From Cytophagales bacterium (GTDB lineage Bacteria; Bacteroidota; Bacteroidia; Cytophagales; Bernardetiaceae), in the NCBI GenBank assembly GCA_004293815.1, contig RDZD01000025.1:1-64000 (forward strand): DNA of 64,000 bases, written 5' to 3'. Numbering within the stretch: position 1 is the first letter of the stretch; every line of letters begins with the position of its first letter. Below, piece by piece: positions 42,864 through 52,141 of this stretch. The translations under genes were made by a program, and so were the position numbers. Below the pieces are notes generated by a model that saw only the letters and a program-made list of their open reading frames with translations, made no database searches and was not told the DNA's origin.

Positions 42864-45080
42864 TTACAAGTTTTTCATAACATAGTTGGTCATCATGCGG
42901 TATAGGTGCATGCGCGTATTACCGCCCGCGATTCCGTGGTTTCTGTTGGGGTAGTAAAATGAGTCAAACTGTTTATTGGCAGCAATTAACGCATCTTGAA
43001 GGCTGATAGCATTCTGAAAATGCACATTGTCGTCACCTGTACCGTGCACAAGTAAGAAATTGCCTCTGAGCATGTTGGCGTATGTGAGTACAGAGCTTTC
43101 TTTGTAACCTTGCGGGTTATCTTGTGGTCGTTGCATGAAACGTTCGGTATAAATGGTATCGTAGTATTCCCATGCAGACACTGGCGCAACCGAGATGCCC
43201 ATTTTAAAATAATCAGAGCCAACCGTCAAGCAGCGCGCCGTCATGTAGCCACCATAGCTCCAGCCCCAAATACCAATGCGTTTAGAATCCACAAACTTAA
43301 GCGTAGCGGCATACTTGGCAGCATCTATCTGATCTTGTGTTTCGTATTTGCCCAGTTGCCTGTAAGTAGATTTTTTAAATGCTGAGCCTTGTCCTTGTGT
43401 ACCACGGTTATCTACGCAAATAATAACGTAGCCCATTTGTACCAACATCTGATGCCAAAAGTCATTTGGACCGCCGCCCCATTCGTCGCGCACCTCTTGA
43501 GAGCCTGGACCTCCGTACACATACATGAGCACAGGTAGCTTGGTGTCTGGCTTAATATTTTTGGGCTTATACATATAACCGTAGAGCTGTGTTCCATCCG
43601 AAGCTTTAAAATCAAAAAGCTCTTTTGGCACAAAGTTATACGCCTCGCAAATATTCTTGACATCATCATTTTGCAACATTATTTTGAGTTGCTTGTCGTT
43701 GCTGGTTTGGTAGAGTCGCGTGGAGGCGGGGGTAGTGGTATTGTTGTGCGTCAAAACATAGTAGTTGTAATCTTTGCTCATATCCACGGTGTTCGTGCCT
43801 TTGAGCGTGCTTTTTTTCGTTTTTTGTTTGCCGTCTAGTCCAATGCTGTAAAAGTGGCGTTCAAGGGGCGAAACTTCTGTGGAAATAAAATAAATCTGAG
43901 CTTGTTTCAGGTTTTCGTTAATACCCAAAAGCTCAGTAACTTCCCAGTTACCTGTTGTAATGGCGCGTACAAGTTTACCGTTCATATCGTGTAAGTACAG
44001 GTGGTTGTAGCCACTGCGTTCGCTCATACACAGAAAATGTTGACCGTCTTTAAGGTAATAAAGATCGTCCGTATAATCCAAATCTATGTAGGCTTTTTCT
44101 TCTTCTTTTAAAACCTCTGTGGTCACGCCCGTAGTGGCATTGGCGTGATATATCGTTAGGGTGTTCTGGAGTCTATTCATTTCTTTGACAGACAGCAGGT
44201 TTGAATCATTTGTCCATTGCACGCGCGGCAAATACAATTCTGAGTCTGTGCGGAGTTGTATTTCCACATTTTGGCTGTTGCTAAGATGAAACACGGCTAC
44301 TTTGACAGTCGCATTGCGTTCGCCAGCTTTGGGATACTTAAATTTATAATCCTTTGGATAAAGCATTTTGGCATTCCATATCTGCATGTTATACTCTGGA
44401 ACGTCTTTTTCGTTAAATATCTGATAAGCAATTTTTTTGCTATCGGGACTCCACCAAAAAGCTTTTGCATAGCTAAATTCTTCTTCATAGACCCAGTCTG
44501 TGCTTCCGTTGATTAACTCATTGAACTTACCATTTGTCGTAATGGCCTTTTCTGTCATGGTATTTAGCTCCGTAACAAAGAGGTTATTGTCGCGTACAAA
44601 AGCAATGTGTGTGCCATCAGGCGAAAACGTAGCATAAGATTGTGGCCCATTAGATGAAAGAGCAGTCAACTTTTGTGTTTTGATGTCAAATACGTAGTAC
44701 TGAGCTTTAAATGATCGTCTGTAAATGGGTGTTACTGCCGTTTGCAACAGGATTTTTTGCTCATCTTGACTAAACTCGTAGGCACTAAAATCAACCTTAA
44801 GCCCTGCTTTACCAGCATCAAAGAGAGTGGTTTGAGCGTCTTCTTTGTTGATGGCATACTGTTTGATTTTGTCACCTTCCTGCGCGCTATAAAACTGGCT
44901 ATTAACCATCCAGTTTAGGTTTTCTACGCCGTTTTCGTAGAATGTACCGCGCTGGTAGATGTCCTCGAGCGTGATAAATTTTGCACCTTGCTGCGCATAA
45001 AGCAAGGACGTAGCCTGAAAAAGCAAGGTGAATAACCAAGCTCTCAAAGCATATTTTTTGAGTACCGTTTCTTTAGTCAT
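42864..45080 (-). CDS. Dipeptidyl peptidase IV-type S9 prolyl oligopeptidase
   Basis: A 738-residue secreted serine peptidase that trims N-terminal X-Pro or X-Ala dipeptides. It has a signal peptide (LRAWLFTLLFQATSLLYAQQ). The N-terminal part is the eight-bladed DPPIV beta-propeller, with STDWVYEEEFSYAKAFWWSP, which carries the Glu-Glu pair that holds the substrate N-terminus (DWVYEEE). The C-terminal hydrolase domain has GWSYGGYMT (Ser608), GTGDDNVHFQN (Asp683/684) and NRNHGI (His715), a complete triad. Length and order are normal. It is first and only in its transcript, ended by a strong terminator. A periplasmic role in peptide use is likely. Confidence 0.93.
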   Translation of the reverse strand: MTKETVLKKYALRAWLFTLLFQATSLLYAQQGAKFITLEDIYQRGTFYENGVENLNWMVNSQFYSAQEGDKIKQYAINKEDAQTTLFDAGKAGLKVDFSAYEFSQDEQKILLQTAVTPIYRRSFKAQYYVFDIKTQKLTALSSNGPQSYATFSPDGTHIAFVRDNNLFVTELNTMTEKAITTNGKFNELINGSTDWVYEEEFSYAKAFWWSPDSKKIAYQIFNEKDVPEYNMQIWNAKMLYPKDYKFKYPKAGERNATVKVAVFHLSNSQNVEIQLRTDSELYLPRVQWTNDSNLLSVKEMNRLQNTLTIYHANATTGVTTEVLKEEEKAYIDLDYTDDLYYLKDGQHFLCMSERSGYNHLYLHDMNGKLVRAITTGNWEVTELLGINENLKQAQIYFISTEVSPLERHFYSIGLDGKQKTKKSTLKGTNTVDMSKDYNYYVLTHNNTTTPASTRLYQTSNDKQLKIMLQNDDVKNICEAYNFVPKELFDFKASDGTQLYGYMYKPKNIKPDTKLPVLMYVYGGPGSQEVRDEWGGGPNDFWHQMLVQMGYVIICVDNRGTQGQGSAFKKSTYRQLGKYETQDQIDAAKYAATLKFVDSKRIGIWGWSYGGYMTARCLTVGSDYFKMGISVAPVSAWEYYDTIYTERFMQRPQDNPQGYKESSVLTYANMLRGNFLLVHGTGDDNVHFQNAISLQDALIAANKQFDSFYYPNRNHGIAGGNTRMHLYRMMTNYVMKNL

Positions 45081-45219
45081 TTAAAGTGAGAGTGTTAAAC
45101 CTAATAAGAAAATTTTGTTAGAGAATACAAAACAAAGCAAAATGTTTGTAAAAAAATAGAGCTTATTGTGGAAATATCACGATTACTGCAAGGCTTTTTA
45201 CCTCCTAGTACTGAGCTAT

Positions 45220-45238
45220 ACCCAAATATTATTTGGGT
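45220..45238. promoter_or_regulatory. Perfect palindrome between divergent genes
   Basis: ACCCAAAT ATT ATTTGGGT is a perfect inverted repeat with 8-bp arms and a 3-nt centre. It lies about 147 bp before the TonB receptor's -7 element and 140 bp before the peptidase ATG, so it could act on either gene or both. A short T-rich stretch follows, so a small terminator is also possible. Confidence 0.4.
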
Positions 45239-45384
45239 TGGCTTTTTGCTTGGTATTGATTTTTTTGAATTAAGTAGTTGTTTTTTAGTTATTTGACTCG
45301 TATAGGCGATTGTGCAATAAGTCTTTTTTTTGAGGGATATCTGTAATTTAAAACTCTGTTAATCTACAAGCCGAATAGCTTTGT

Positions 45385-45392
45385 TACATTTG
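45385..45392 (+). promoter_or_regulatory. Candidate -7 element for the Oar-like receptor gene
   Basis: TACATTTG matches TAnnTTTG and lies 51 bp before the ATG at 45443, which would give a leader of about 44 nt. The -33 region is not well matched. Confidence 0.45.
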
Positions 45393-45442
45393 CACCCGAA
45401 TTGATTCTTGTTTTTTTCCATCAACAAACAATTTTGAATCTT

Positions 45443-48400
45443 ATGAAAGGTTTTTATTCAATTTTACTGTTGTTACTTTTAGCGATAGGCATTACCCCAA
45501 GAGCCTCGGCACAAGGTACAACAACTGCTACCTTGAGTGGTACAGTCATAGACAAGGCAGGCGAGACGCTTCCTGGTGCTACTGTTTTAGCCGTACATGA
45601 ACCCACAGGATCCCGTTTTGGGGTCTTGACTGGAAGCGATGGCGGTTTTTATATACCTAACATGAATGTGGGTGGCCCTTACACGGTTACTGTTAGCTTT
45701 ACTGGCTATGAAACGCAAAAGAAAAGTGACGTGTATATGTCTTTGGGTCAGAATCTTAAGCTAAACTTTGATTTGGCCGAACAAGCTACTGAGCTCGATG
45801 GCGTAGTGGTTACGTATAAACGTGAAATCATGGACGGTACACAAACTGGTGCAACCACAGTCATTGATGAAAAAAGTATTTCATCTTTGCCTACTGTGTC
45901 TCGTGATTTGAATGACTTTGCACGTTTGACACCGCAAGCAAAAATTACAGACCGAGGTGGTCTTTCTATTGCTGGTATGAACCAACGTTTTAACTCAATT
46001 TTTATTGACGGTGCTGTAAACAACGACGTGTTTGGTCTTTCGGATCAAGGCACAAACGGTGGACAAACAGGTATTTCGCCTATTAGCGTAGATGCTATTG
46101 AGCAAATGCAGGTAGTTATAGCTCCTTACGATGTGAAGTTAGGCGGTTTTGCAGGTGGTGGTATCAACGCAGTTACCCGTAGCGGCTCTAACAAGCTTGA
46201 GGGTTCTGCTTATTATCTTTTCCGCAACGAAGGTTTGGCAGGCAAGACTCCTACTGACCTTGAAGATTTTGAAAGAAAGTCTTTAGCTAATTTTTCTTCT
46301 CAGACTTACGGCTTCAGATTGGGCGGCCCCATCATCAAAAACAAACTGTTTTTCTTTGTAAACGCTGAAATCCAGAATGATGAAACTCCTCAGCCTTTTG
46401 ATTTCAATACCTACAACCCAGGTGACTCTATCGCTGGCCGCGCAAAAAGAGCAGATGTTGACAAGCTTATCAGCACTTTGAAGGACAAATACAACTACGA
46501 TCCAGGCATTTTTGACAATAATACCCGTAGCTTAGAAGGTCAGAAGTTTTTGATACGCTTGGATTATAACCTCTCGGACAAACACAAGTTATCTTTTCGC
46601 CATAGTTACACGCGTGGCGTAGCTACTCTTCCTTTGGCTTCTAACGCCAACACGCTTAATTTCACGAATAATGGTCAGTTCTTTCCTTCTACCACAAACT
46701 CTTCAGCTCTTGAGTTGAAGTCTAATTTTGGTTCTAAGGCTTCTAACAACCTCATTTTGGGCTTTACACGTGTTGTGGATGACCGCGACCCGCTTGGCAA
46801 AGACTTTCCTTCTATCATCATTAACGAAGGTAACCGTGGTTCAATTCGTGTTGGTTCAGAGGCTTTTTCATCTGCTAACCAACTCAAGCAAAGCGTATTT
46901 ACCCTCACAAATAATTTTAACCTCTACAAAGGTCGCCATACGCTTACCTTTGGTACACACAATGAGTTCTATCAAATCTACAACTTGTTTATTGGTCAAA
47001 ACTACGGCGAATATGTATACAACAGATTGTCGGATTTTCAAAATGGGCGACCAGCCAATGAATTTAACCGTTCTTTCTCTTTAGTGGACGGCGTAACAGG
47101 CGACGGTTCGGATGCTGCTGCTAAGTTCTCGGCTGCACAGCTTGGTTTGTATGTACAAGATGAGTTCCAAGTAAACGATAAACTCAAATTGACGGCTGGT
47201 GTACGCTTGGATATGCCTATGTTCTTCTCTCAACCTGAAGAAGATAAGTATTTTAATGACAGCACAATAGCTAAAATTGAAGCTGCTGGCTATGATATGT
47301 TTGATGCCAAATCAGGACAAATGCCAACTGTCCAACTCATGTTTGCACCGCGTATTGGTTTCAACTATGACGTAAAAGGCGATGGTACACTTCAGATTCG
47401 TGGTGGCGTAGGTTTGTTCACAAGCCGTGTTCCTTTTGTATGGCCTGCTGGTATGTATACCAACAACGGTTTAACTATTGGCCGTGCACAAAGACTCTTG
47501 CGCAATGCCAAGACTGCCGCTGACTCTAGCAACTTGGTATTTGACCCTGCTACAAACCGTTTTGACCCAGATTTGAGCAGCGCCGTAAGGTCGTCTGGCC
47601 AAATGGACTTGTTTGCTAAAAACTTTAAGTATCCTCAGGTACTCAGAGCCAGCATCGCAGCAGACTATAAATTGCCTTGGGATGTAGTAGCTACAGCAGA
47701 GTTGATTTACACTAAAGTTCTTAACAACGTTTTGTATTACAACTATAATATCAAACCCTCTACAAAGAACCTTGGCGGCGACTCGATTGCTGATAGCCGT
47801 CCACTCTTTAACCGTGGTGATCTCATAGACCGCCGTTATCAGGGTATATATGTTGGCACAAACACAAACGAAGGCTCTACTTTGAACTTTACTGCCTCAT
47901 TGCAGAAAACGTTTGATAATGGTTTCTTTGCCTCATTAGCCTACACATTTGGCAACGCCATGTCTATTTATGATGGCACGTCTTCTCAAAACTCTTCACA
48001 GTGGAGAGGTGTTAACAGCATTGATGGTCGCAACAATGTACCAAATGGCATTTCAGATTTTGATTTGGGACACCGTGTTGTGGGCGCGATTTCTTACCGT
48101 TTGGCTTATGCTAAATATTTTGCTACAACTATTTCCTTGTTCTACACTGGTCAGTCTGGTGACAGATTTAGCTACATCTATAACGACAACGGTAATTTGA
48201 CTAACGAAGATTCTCGTGAGCGTTCACTCATTTGGGTGCCAGAAAGCAAAGATCAAATTCGTTTTTCTAAATTGAGCGGTGGCAAGGTTGTATTGCTGAC
48301 GGAATCAGAATCTGACGCAATGTGGAATGAACTCAATGCCTTTATCGAGAATGATAAATATCTCAAAGGTCGTCGCGGTGATTATGCTGAACGCAACGGT

Positions 48401-48724
48401 GCACGCTTGCCATTTGTTAGCATCATGGACTTGCGTTTATTGCAAGACTTTTATGTAACCGTAAACGAGAAAAAACATACACTCCAGTTATCTTTTGACG
48501 TGTTTAACTTCACAAACATGTTGAATAAAGATTGGGGTCGTCGTTACTTTGCGCAAGACGGCCAAGTGGAGTTGATAGACTTCGTAGGCTTTGTACCAGG
48601 CAGCACTAAGAGTGTACCGACTTACTCATTCAAAAAGCCTGTTACAGATCCTTGGGCTATTGATGATAGTGGTACTACAAGCTCACGCTGGCAGGCGCAA
48701 TTGGGCGTTCGCTACACTTTCTAA
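45443..48724 (+). CDS. Oar-like TonB-dependent outer-membrane receptor
   Basis: A 1093-residue outer-membrane receptor. The signal peptide (MKGFYSILLLLLLAIGITPR) is followed by a carboxypeptidase-regulatory-like beta domain (about 28-110, LSGTVIDKAGETLPGATVLA). Next is the plug (about 120-230, DGVVVTYKREIMDGTQTGAT and SIAGMNQRFNSIFIDGAVNN), then a large beta-barrel ending GVRYTF with the terminal Phe needed for outer-membrane assembly. The block GGGINAVTRSGSNKLEGSAY is typical of Oar/OmpA-related TonB receptors. They import larger ligands, sometimes peptides. An S9 peptidase is transcribed divergently nearby, which would fit peptide use but is not proof. The ATG at 45443 gives the signal; an earlier ATG (45401) does not fit. 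Confidence 0.9.
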   Translation: MKGFYSILLLLLLAIGITPRASAQGTTTATLSGTVIDKAGETLPGATVLAVHEPTGSRFGVLTGSDGGFYIPNMNVGGPYTVTVSFTGYETQKKSDVYMSLGQNLKLNFDLAEQATELDGVVVTYKREIMDGTQTGATTVIDEKSISSLPTVSRDLNDFARLTPQAKITDRGGLSIAGMNQRFNSIFIDGAVNNDVFGLSDQGTNGGQTGISPISVDAIEQMQVVIAPYDVKLGGFAGGGINAVTRSGSNKLEGSAYYLFRNEGLAGKTPTDLEDFERKSLANFSSQTYGFRLGGPIIKNKLFFFVNAEIQNDETPQPFDFNTYNPGDSIAGRAKRADVDKLISTLKDKYNYDPGIFDNNTRSLEGQKFLIRLDYNLSDKHKLSFRHSYTRGVATLPLASNANTLNFTNNGQFFPSTTNSSALELKSNFGSKASNNLILGFTRVVDDRDPLGKDFPSIIINEGNRGSIRVGSEAFSSANQLKQSVFTLTNNFNLYKGRHTLTFGTHNEFYQIYNLFIGQNYGEYVYNRLSDFQNGRPANEFNRSFSLVDGVTGDGSDAAAKFSAAQLGLYVQDEFQVNDKLKLTAGVRLDMPMFFSQPEEDKYFNDSTIAKIEAAGYDMFDAKSGQMPTVQLMFAPRIGFNYDVKGDGTLQIRGGVGLFTSRVPFVWPAGMYTNNGLTIGRAQRLLRNAKTAADSSNLVFDPATNRFDPDLSSAVRSSGQMDLFAKNFKYPQVLRASIAADYKLPWDVVATAELIYTKVLNNVLYYNYNIKPSTKNLGGDSIADSRPLFNRGDLIDRRYQGIYVGTNTNEGSTLNFTASLQKTFDNGFFASLAYTFGNAMSIYDGTSSQNSSQWRGVNSIDGRNNVPNGISDFDLGHRVVGAISYRLAYAKYFATTISLFYTGQSGDRFSYIYNDNGNLTNEDSRERSLIWVPESKDQIRFSKLSGGKVVLLTESESDAMWNELNAFIENDKYLKGRRGDYAERNGARLPFVSIMDLRLLQDFYVTVNEKKHTLQLSFDVFNFTNMLNKDWGRRYFAQDGQVELIDFVGFVPGSTKSVPTYSFKKPVTDPWAIDDSGTTSSRWQAQLGVRYTF

Positions 48725-48750
48725 GCGCGAATACTTAGTGTGATATTTTA

Positions 48751-48787
48751 AAACGGGCAGGTCATTCTCGCAATGACCTGCCCGTTT
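48751..48787 (+). terminator. Intrinsic terminator after the Oar-like receptor gene
   Basis: AAACGGGCAGGTCATT (48751-48766) and AATGACCTGCCCGTTT (48772-48787) form a perfect 16-bp stem with a 5-nt loop, followed by a T-run. Confidence 0.95.
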
Positions 48788-48921
48788 TTTTATGTATAAT
48801 TTTCTCGAGGCAGTGGTTTGATATAATAGTCAAGTGATTTATCAGAATTATATTTCTTATCTGGATATAATTGTTATCACAAAATACCTACATTTGAAGT
48901 CATCATTTTCACGCAATAATA

Positions 48922-50718
48922 ATGGTTATGTGGGGAATAAAGAAACTTACAGTTTTTAACACGCTGACATTCAAAGATTCTGCTTTTTTTGTAAGTTTAG
49001 TTTTTGCCTTTGCTGTGCTTAGTGGTTTCTTCTTTTATAGCCAAGTGGCCTCTCATTTGAAAGACAATTTTGTACAAAAATCTAAACTCTACCAAGCAAG
49101 TACCAGACAAGCTTTGATCACACAGCTGGCAACAAATGATAAGATTCATGCGAATATGGTACTCAAAAACACCTTGCTCAGTGGTGATATCATTGCTAGT
49201 GTGCTTTATGATAAACAAAGTGTTTTGATGTATGCCGAAAGCCCTAGCTCAGCAGGTATAATCAAGTCTCTAACTACATACGATACCGAGGGGTTTAAAG
49301 AAGACTACTACTTGAGCGTTGGTGAGTTTGTAGTGAACAAGGCGCATACTTACAAGCTCTTTTTATTGCTGAATCAGCGAAAATTATCAGACTTTCTGGA
49401 TGATTTGGTATACAAAATATGCATTTGTAGTATTTCCCTGTTAGTTCTCTTGACATTTCTTGTCGTATCTTATAATCGGGAAAGAAGTAAAATTATAGAA
49501 GGCATGCTCAATGCTGTCCGTTCCATTGCTTATAGTGCTAGTTTTTCAGTGAGTTATCAGCCGTCTAATCGTAAAGGGGCTATTTCTCAGCTTAGCCGCT
49601 CGCTGGATAAGATGATAGAAAAATGTATGAACTATCAACAAGAACAAATCAAGTATAGAGAAGCTCTAAAGGCCAGCGAAGAAAAGTACAAGCATATTTT
49701 TCGGACATCTTTAGTTGGCATATTTCGGTATGAATTAGGCAGTCATCAGTTTGTAGAAGCCAATTCTAAACTACTAGCCATATTTCAAGTTTCTAGTTTA
49801 GAGGAGTTAAATATGCTTCTTGTGCGGAATAATCGCTTTAAAAAATTATTATCCGATATAGAAAAAACAACCATTACCGAAGAAAGAGAAATAGAAATTC
49901 AAATCAAACAGAAAACAGTTTGGTTAGCGATATCTTCCGTGCATTACACCAACGAACGCTTTATAGACGGTATCATAGATGATATTACCAAAAGCAAAGA
50001 AACTCTCAGTAAGCTTAGCGAATCAAACGAAGAACTAGATACTTTTATCTATCACGCTTCTCACGACTTGCGGTCACCCTTAAAGTCAGTGTTAGGGCTT
50101 ACAGAATTAATGCAGAAAGAGCCCTCTGAGGCTCAGAAGGCCGTTTATATGAAAATGATAATACACTCTGTGCAGCGACTCGATAAATTTGTGGGCAATA
50201 TGCTCACTCATACGCGCAATGAGCGCGGCGACTCTACGTTGGCTGCTATAGACTTTAACAAAGAAATTGCATTTACGTTAGATTCGCTGGCATTTATGCC
50301 CGAAATGGTAAGAATCAAACCGCAAGTTCAGGTTAGACAGTCGGAGCTTTTTTTGAGTGACCCTTTGCGTATCTCTATTATTTTAAACAACTTGTTATCA
50401 AATGCTGCCAAATACCAAAAAGTTTATGAGCAGAACCCACTTCTTAAAATTACCGTGTCGGTAGAAAATGATTTAGCAATTATAGAAGTGGAAGATAATG
50501 GAGAAGGCATACACGAAGCTTCTTTGGGGCAGCTTTTTAAAATGTTTAGCCGTCAAACAGAAACCTCTGAGGGAGCAGGTTTGGGCTTATATATCGTTCA
50601 CAATACTGTTAAAAAGCTCAAGGGAAAAATTACAGCATCGTCTAAATACGGACATGGCAGTATTTTTAGAGTAGAAATACCTAATTTTAGAACAGAAGAT
50701 CAGCAAGATTTGAACTGA
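48922..50718 (+). CDS. Membrane sensor histidine kinase with PAS domain
   Basis: A 598-residue kinase. Membrane segments lie at about 21-40 and 165-184, enclosing a periplasmic sensor domain. After a linker, a PAS domain (about 250-358, IFRTSLVGIFRYELGS) leads to the HisKA dimerisation part with the phospho-accepting His381 in YHASHDLRSPLKSVLGL. The HATPase domain has the N-box in ILNNLLSNAAKYQK, G1 in VEDNGEGIHEA and G2 in GAGLGLYIVHN. All motifs look intact, so it should autophosphorylate. No response regulator gene lies beside it, so the partner is encoded elsewhere. Starts at 48922 or 48928 are equally plausible. Confidence 0.93.
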   Translation: MVMWGIKKLTVFNTLTFKDSAFFVSLVFAFAVLSGFFFYSQVASHLKDNFVQKSKLYQASTRQALITQLATNDKIHANMVLKNTLLSGDIIASVLYDKQSVLMYAESPSSAGIIKSLTTYDTEGFKEDYYLSVGEFVVNKAHTYKLFLLLNQRKLSDFLDDLVYKICICSISLLVLLTFLVVSYNRERSKIIEGMLNAVRSIAYSASFSVSYQPSNRKGAISQLSRSLDKMIEKCMNYQQEQIKYREALKASEEKYKHIFRTSLVGIFRYELGSHQFVEANSKLLAIFQVSSLEELNMLLVRNNRFKKLLSDIEKTTITEEREIEIQIKQKTVWLAISSVHYTNERFIDGIIDDITKSKETLSKLSESNEELDTFIYHASHDLRSPLKSVLGLTELMQKEPSEAQKAVYMKMIIHSVQRLDKFVGNMLTHTRNERGDSTLAAIDFNKEIAFTLDSLAFMPEMVRIKPQVQVRQSELFLSDPLRISIILNNLLSNAAKYQKVYEQNPLLKITVSVENDLAIIEVEDNGEGIHEASLGQLFKMFSRQTETSEGAGLGLYIVHNTVKKLKGKITASSKYGHGSIFRVEIPNFRTEDQQDLN

Positions 50719-50720
50719 CA

Positions 50721-50759
50721 AAAAAAGCTTCCTTAGGACAAACCCAAGGAAGCTTTTTT
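50721..50759. terminator. Bidirectional terminator between kinase and small protein genes
   Basis: AAAAAAGCTTCCTT (50721-50734) and AAGGAAGCTTTTTT (50746-50759) are perfect 14-bp complements with an 11-nt loop. T-runs occur on both strands, fitting two convergent genes. Confidence 0.9.
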
Positions 50760-50781
50760 ATATCGTTTTGGCAATTGACGT

Positions 50782-51183
50782 TTAGCGAGTATTTCTGATT
50801 TTCATCAATTTTTCTTGGATTTCGCTAGCATCAAAGTTTAACTCCGTACGCCCCAAATCAAGTGCCTTAATGTAGTATTCCATAGCTTTTTCTGGCAAAT
50901 TGTTTTTTATGTAGTAGTCGCCTTTGATGTCATGGTTGTAGGCTGTGGCTTGTATGGCAATAGATTTGTCAATCCACTGAATAGCTTCTGCCATGTTTTT
51001 ATTGCGACTAACGCATTTGGCGGCTGCTTGTGCATAAGCTTTCCAGTCGTCTGGGGCAGCTTTGGCCACTATCTCGCGTGCCTTGAGGGTTACTTTGTCG
51101 TCAGTGTTAAAGTTTGACGCGTTTGCGGCTGTAAAAGTAAACAAGCCAATGAGAGCGAAAGCAAAAGTTTTGAAGAGGTTCAT
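50782..51183 (-). CDS. Small secreted helical (TPR-like) protein of unknown function
   Basis: A 133-residue protein with a signal peptide (LFKTFAFALIGLFTFTAANA). The mature part is all-helical and looks like tetratricopeptide-like helical hairpins: AYAQAAAKCVSRNKNMAEAI, WIDKSIAIQATAYNHDIKGD and LPEKAMEYYIKALDLG. A periplasmic scaffolding role is possible; no function can be assigned. It has its own 365-bp upstream gap with direct repeats. Confidence 0.65.
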   Translation of the reverse strand: MNLFKTFAFALIGLFTFTAANASNFNTDDKVTLKAREIVAKAAPDDWKAYAQAAAKCVSRNKNMAEAIQWIDKSIAIQATAYNHDIKGDYYIKNNLPEKAMEYYIKALDLGRTELNFDASEIQEKLMKIRNTR

Positions 51184-51323
51184 GGTAGTGGTGTTTATGT
51201 GTGTTTTAAATAATGTTTGATGATTAATAGGTTTCCAATTTCGTACCAGAAATTTTTACATGGTATAACAGCCAAGCTATAAGATATTTAACTACTTATC
51301 AATTCTTTTCAATTACTGGATTT

Positions 51324-51356
51324 TGTACGGTTTTGAAATTTTTGTGTACGGTTTCG
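51324..51356. promoter_or_regulatory. Paired direct repeats 21 bp apart
   Basis: TGTACGGTTTTG (51324-51335) and TGTACGGTTTCG (51345-51356) are near-identical 12-mers whose starts are 21 bp apart, i.e. two helical turns. This spacing is typical of sites bound by dimers of LytTR-type response regulators, though the bases do not exactly match the published LytTR pattern. Either flanking gene could be controlled. Confidence 0.45.
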
Positions 51357-51494
51357 GACGTTTTATGTAATTATTATTATAAAAATATATTTTTTAAAGA
51401 ACTATCTTTTTGTATGCACACGTTAAGCACCAGTAAACAGGACTTGTACTCTATTTCATAAGGATAACTAGCCGTTTTACTCAAACAAAAGTGC

Positions 51495-51502
51495 TATATT
51501 TG
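51495..51502 (+). promoter_or_regulatory. Candidate -7 element for the DUF3109 gene
   Basis: TATATTTG matches TAnnTTTG and lies 47 bp before the start at 51549. The upstream -33 region has only a weak TTTT match at 51475. Confidence 0.4.
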
Positions 51503-51548
51503 TGTTTGAATAAAAGCTAATTTAGATTTACTAAAAAAATAGTGCCTT

Positions 51549-52127
51549 GTGTATATCATTGATAAATCTTTAATCTCTGAAGAGCTTTTTAGCAAGCAGT
51601 TTGTATGTGATTTGTCCAAATGCAAGGGGGCTTGTTGTGTGGAGGGTGATACTGGTGCACCACTAGCTCTGGACGAGATAGCAGTATTGGAGGAAATTTA
51701 TCCCCGTGTAAAGCCTTATTTAAGCGTGGCAGGACAAAGTGTTATTGAGCAAAAGGGAACTTCTATACAGGACAAAGATGGGGACTTTTGTACGCCCACC
51801 ATCAACGATCGCGAATGTGCCTATTCTGTCTACGACGAAAATGGCTTGTTGCAGTGCGGCATAGAGCTAGCCCATAAAGACGGCCAAGTGGATTTTATCA
51901 AGCCGCTTTCTTGTCATCTTTACCCTGTTCGTATCACAAAAGTTGGCGAGTATGACGCGCTTAACTATGAACGCTGGGAGATTTGTGCAGCAGCCTGCAC
52001 ACTTGGCGAAGCTTTAAAAGTACCAGTTTATACATTTCTTCGCGACGCACTTATACGAAAGTATGGGCAGGATTTCTACAACGAGATGCAAATTATTGAA
52101 GACCTCCGCAATAATCCGCCCTCTTAG
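51549..52127 (+). CDS. DUF3109 family protein
   Basis: A 192-residue cytoplasmic protein of the DUF3109 family. The signature is the cysteine cluster in FVCDLSKCKGACCVEGDTGA, with more cysteines in CTPTINDREC, LLQCGIEL, KPLSCHLYPVRI and WEICAAAC. This resembles the metal/iron-sulfur Cys pattern of the related YkgJ-type zinc/iron-chelating proteins. The function is not established. The start codon is GTG at 51549, giving MYIIDKSLISEELFSKQF, the usual family N-terminus. Confidence 0.87.
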   Translation: MYIIDKSLISEELFSKQFVCDLSKCKGACCVEGDTGAPLALDEIAVLEEIYPRVKPYLSVAGQSVIEQKGTSIQDKDGDFCTPTINDRECAYSVYDENGLLQCGIELAHKDGQVDFIKPLSCHLYPVRITKVGEYDALNYERWEICAAACTLGEALKVPVYTFLRDALIRKYGQDFYNEMQIIEDLRNNPPS

Positions 52128-52141
52128 TTTTAAGCCTTGAT

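Larger units (their letters stand above)
45081..45442. other. Divergent intergenic region between the peptidase and Oar-like receptor
   Basis: A 362-bp AT-rich gap upstream of two divergent genes. It contains the palindrome at 45220-45238 and a -7 match at 45385. I see no ORF with a recognisable product and no structured RNA that I can name. Confidence 0.6.
51184..51548. other. Divergent intergenic region with direct repeats
   Basis: A 365-bp AT-rich gap between two divergent genes. It contains the paired direct repeats at 51324-51356 and a -7 match at 51495. No ORF with a recognisable product is present. Confidence 0.6.
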
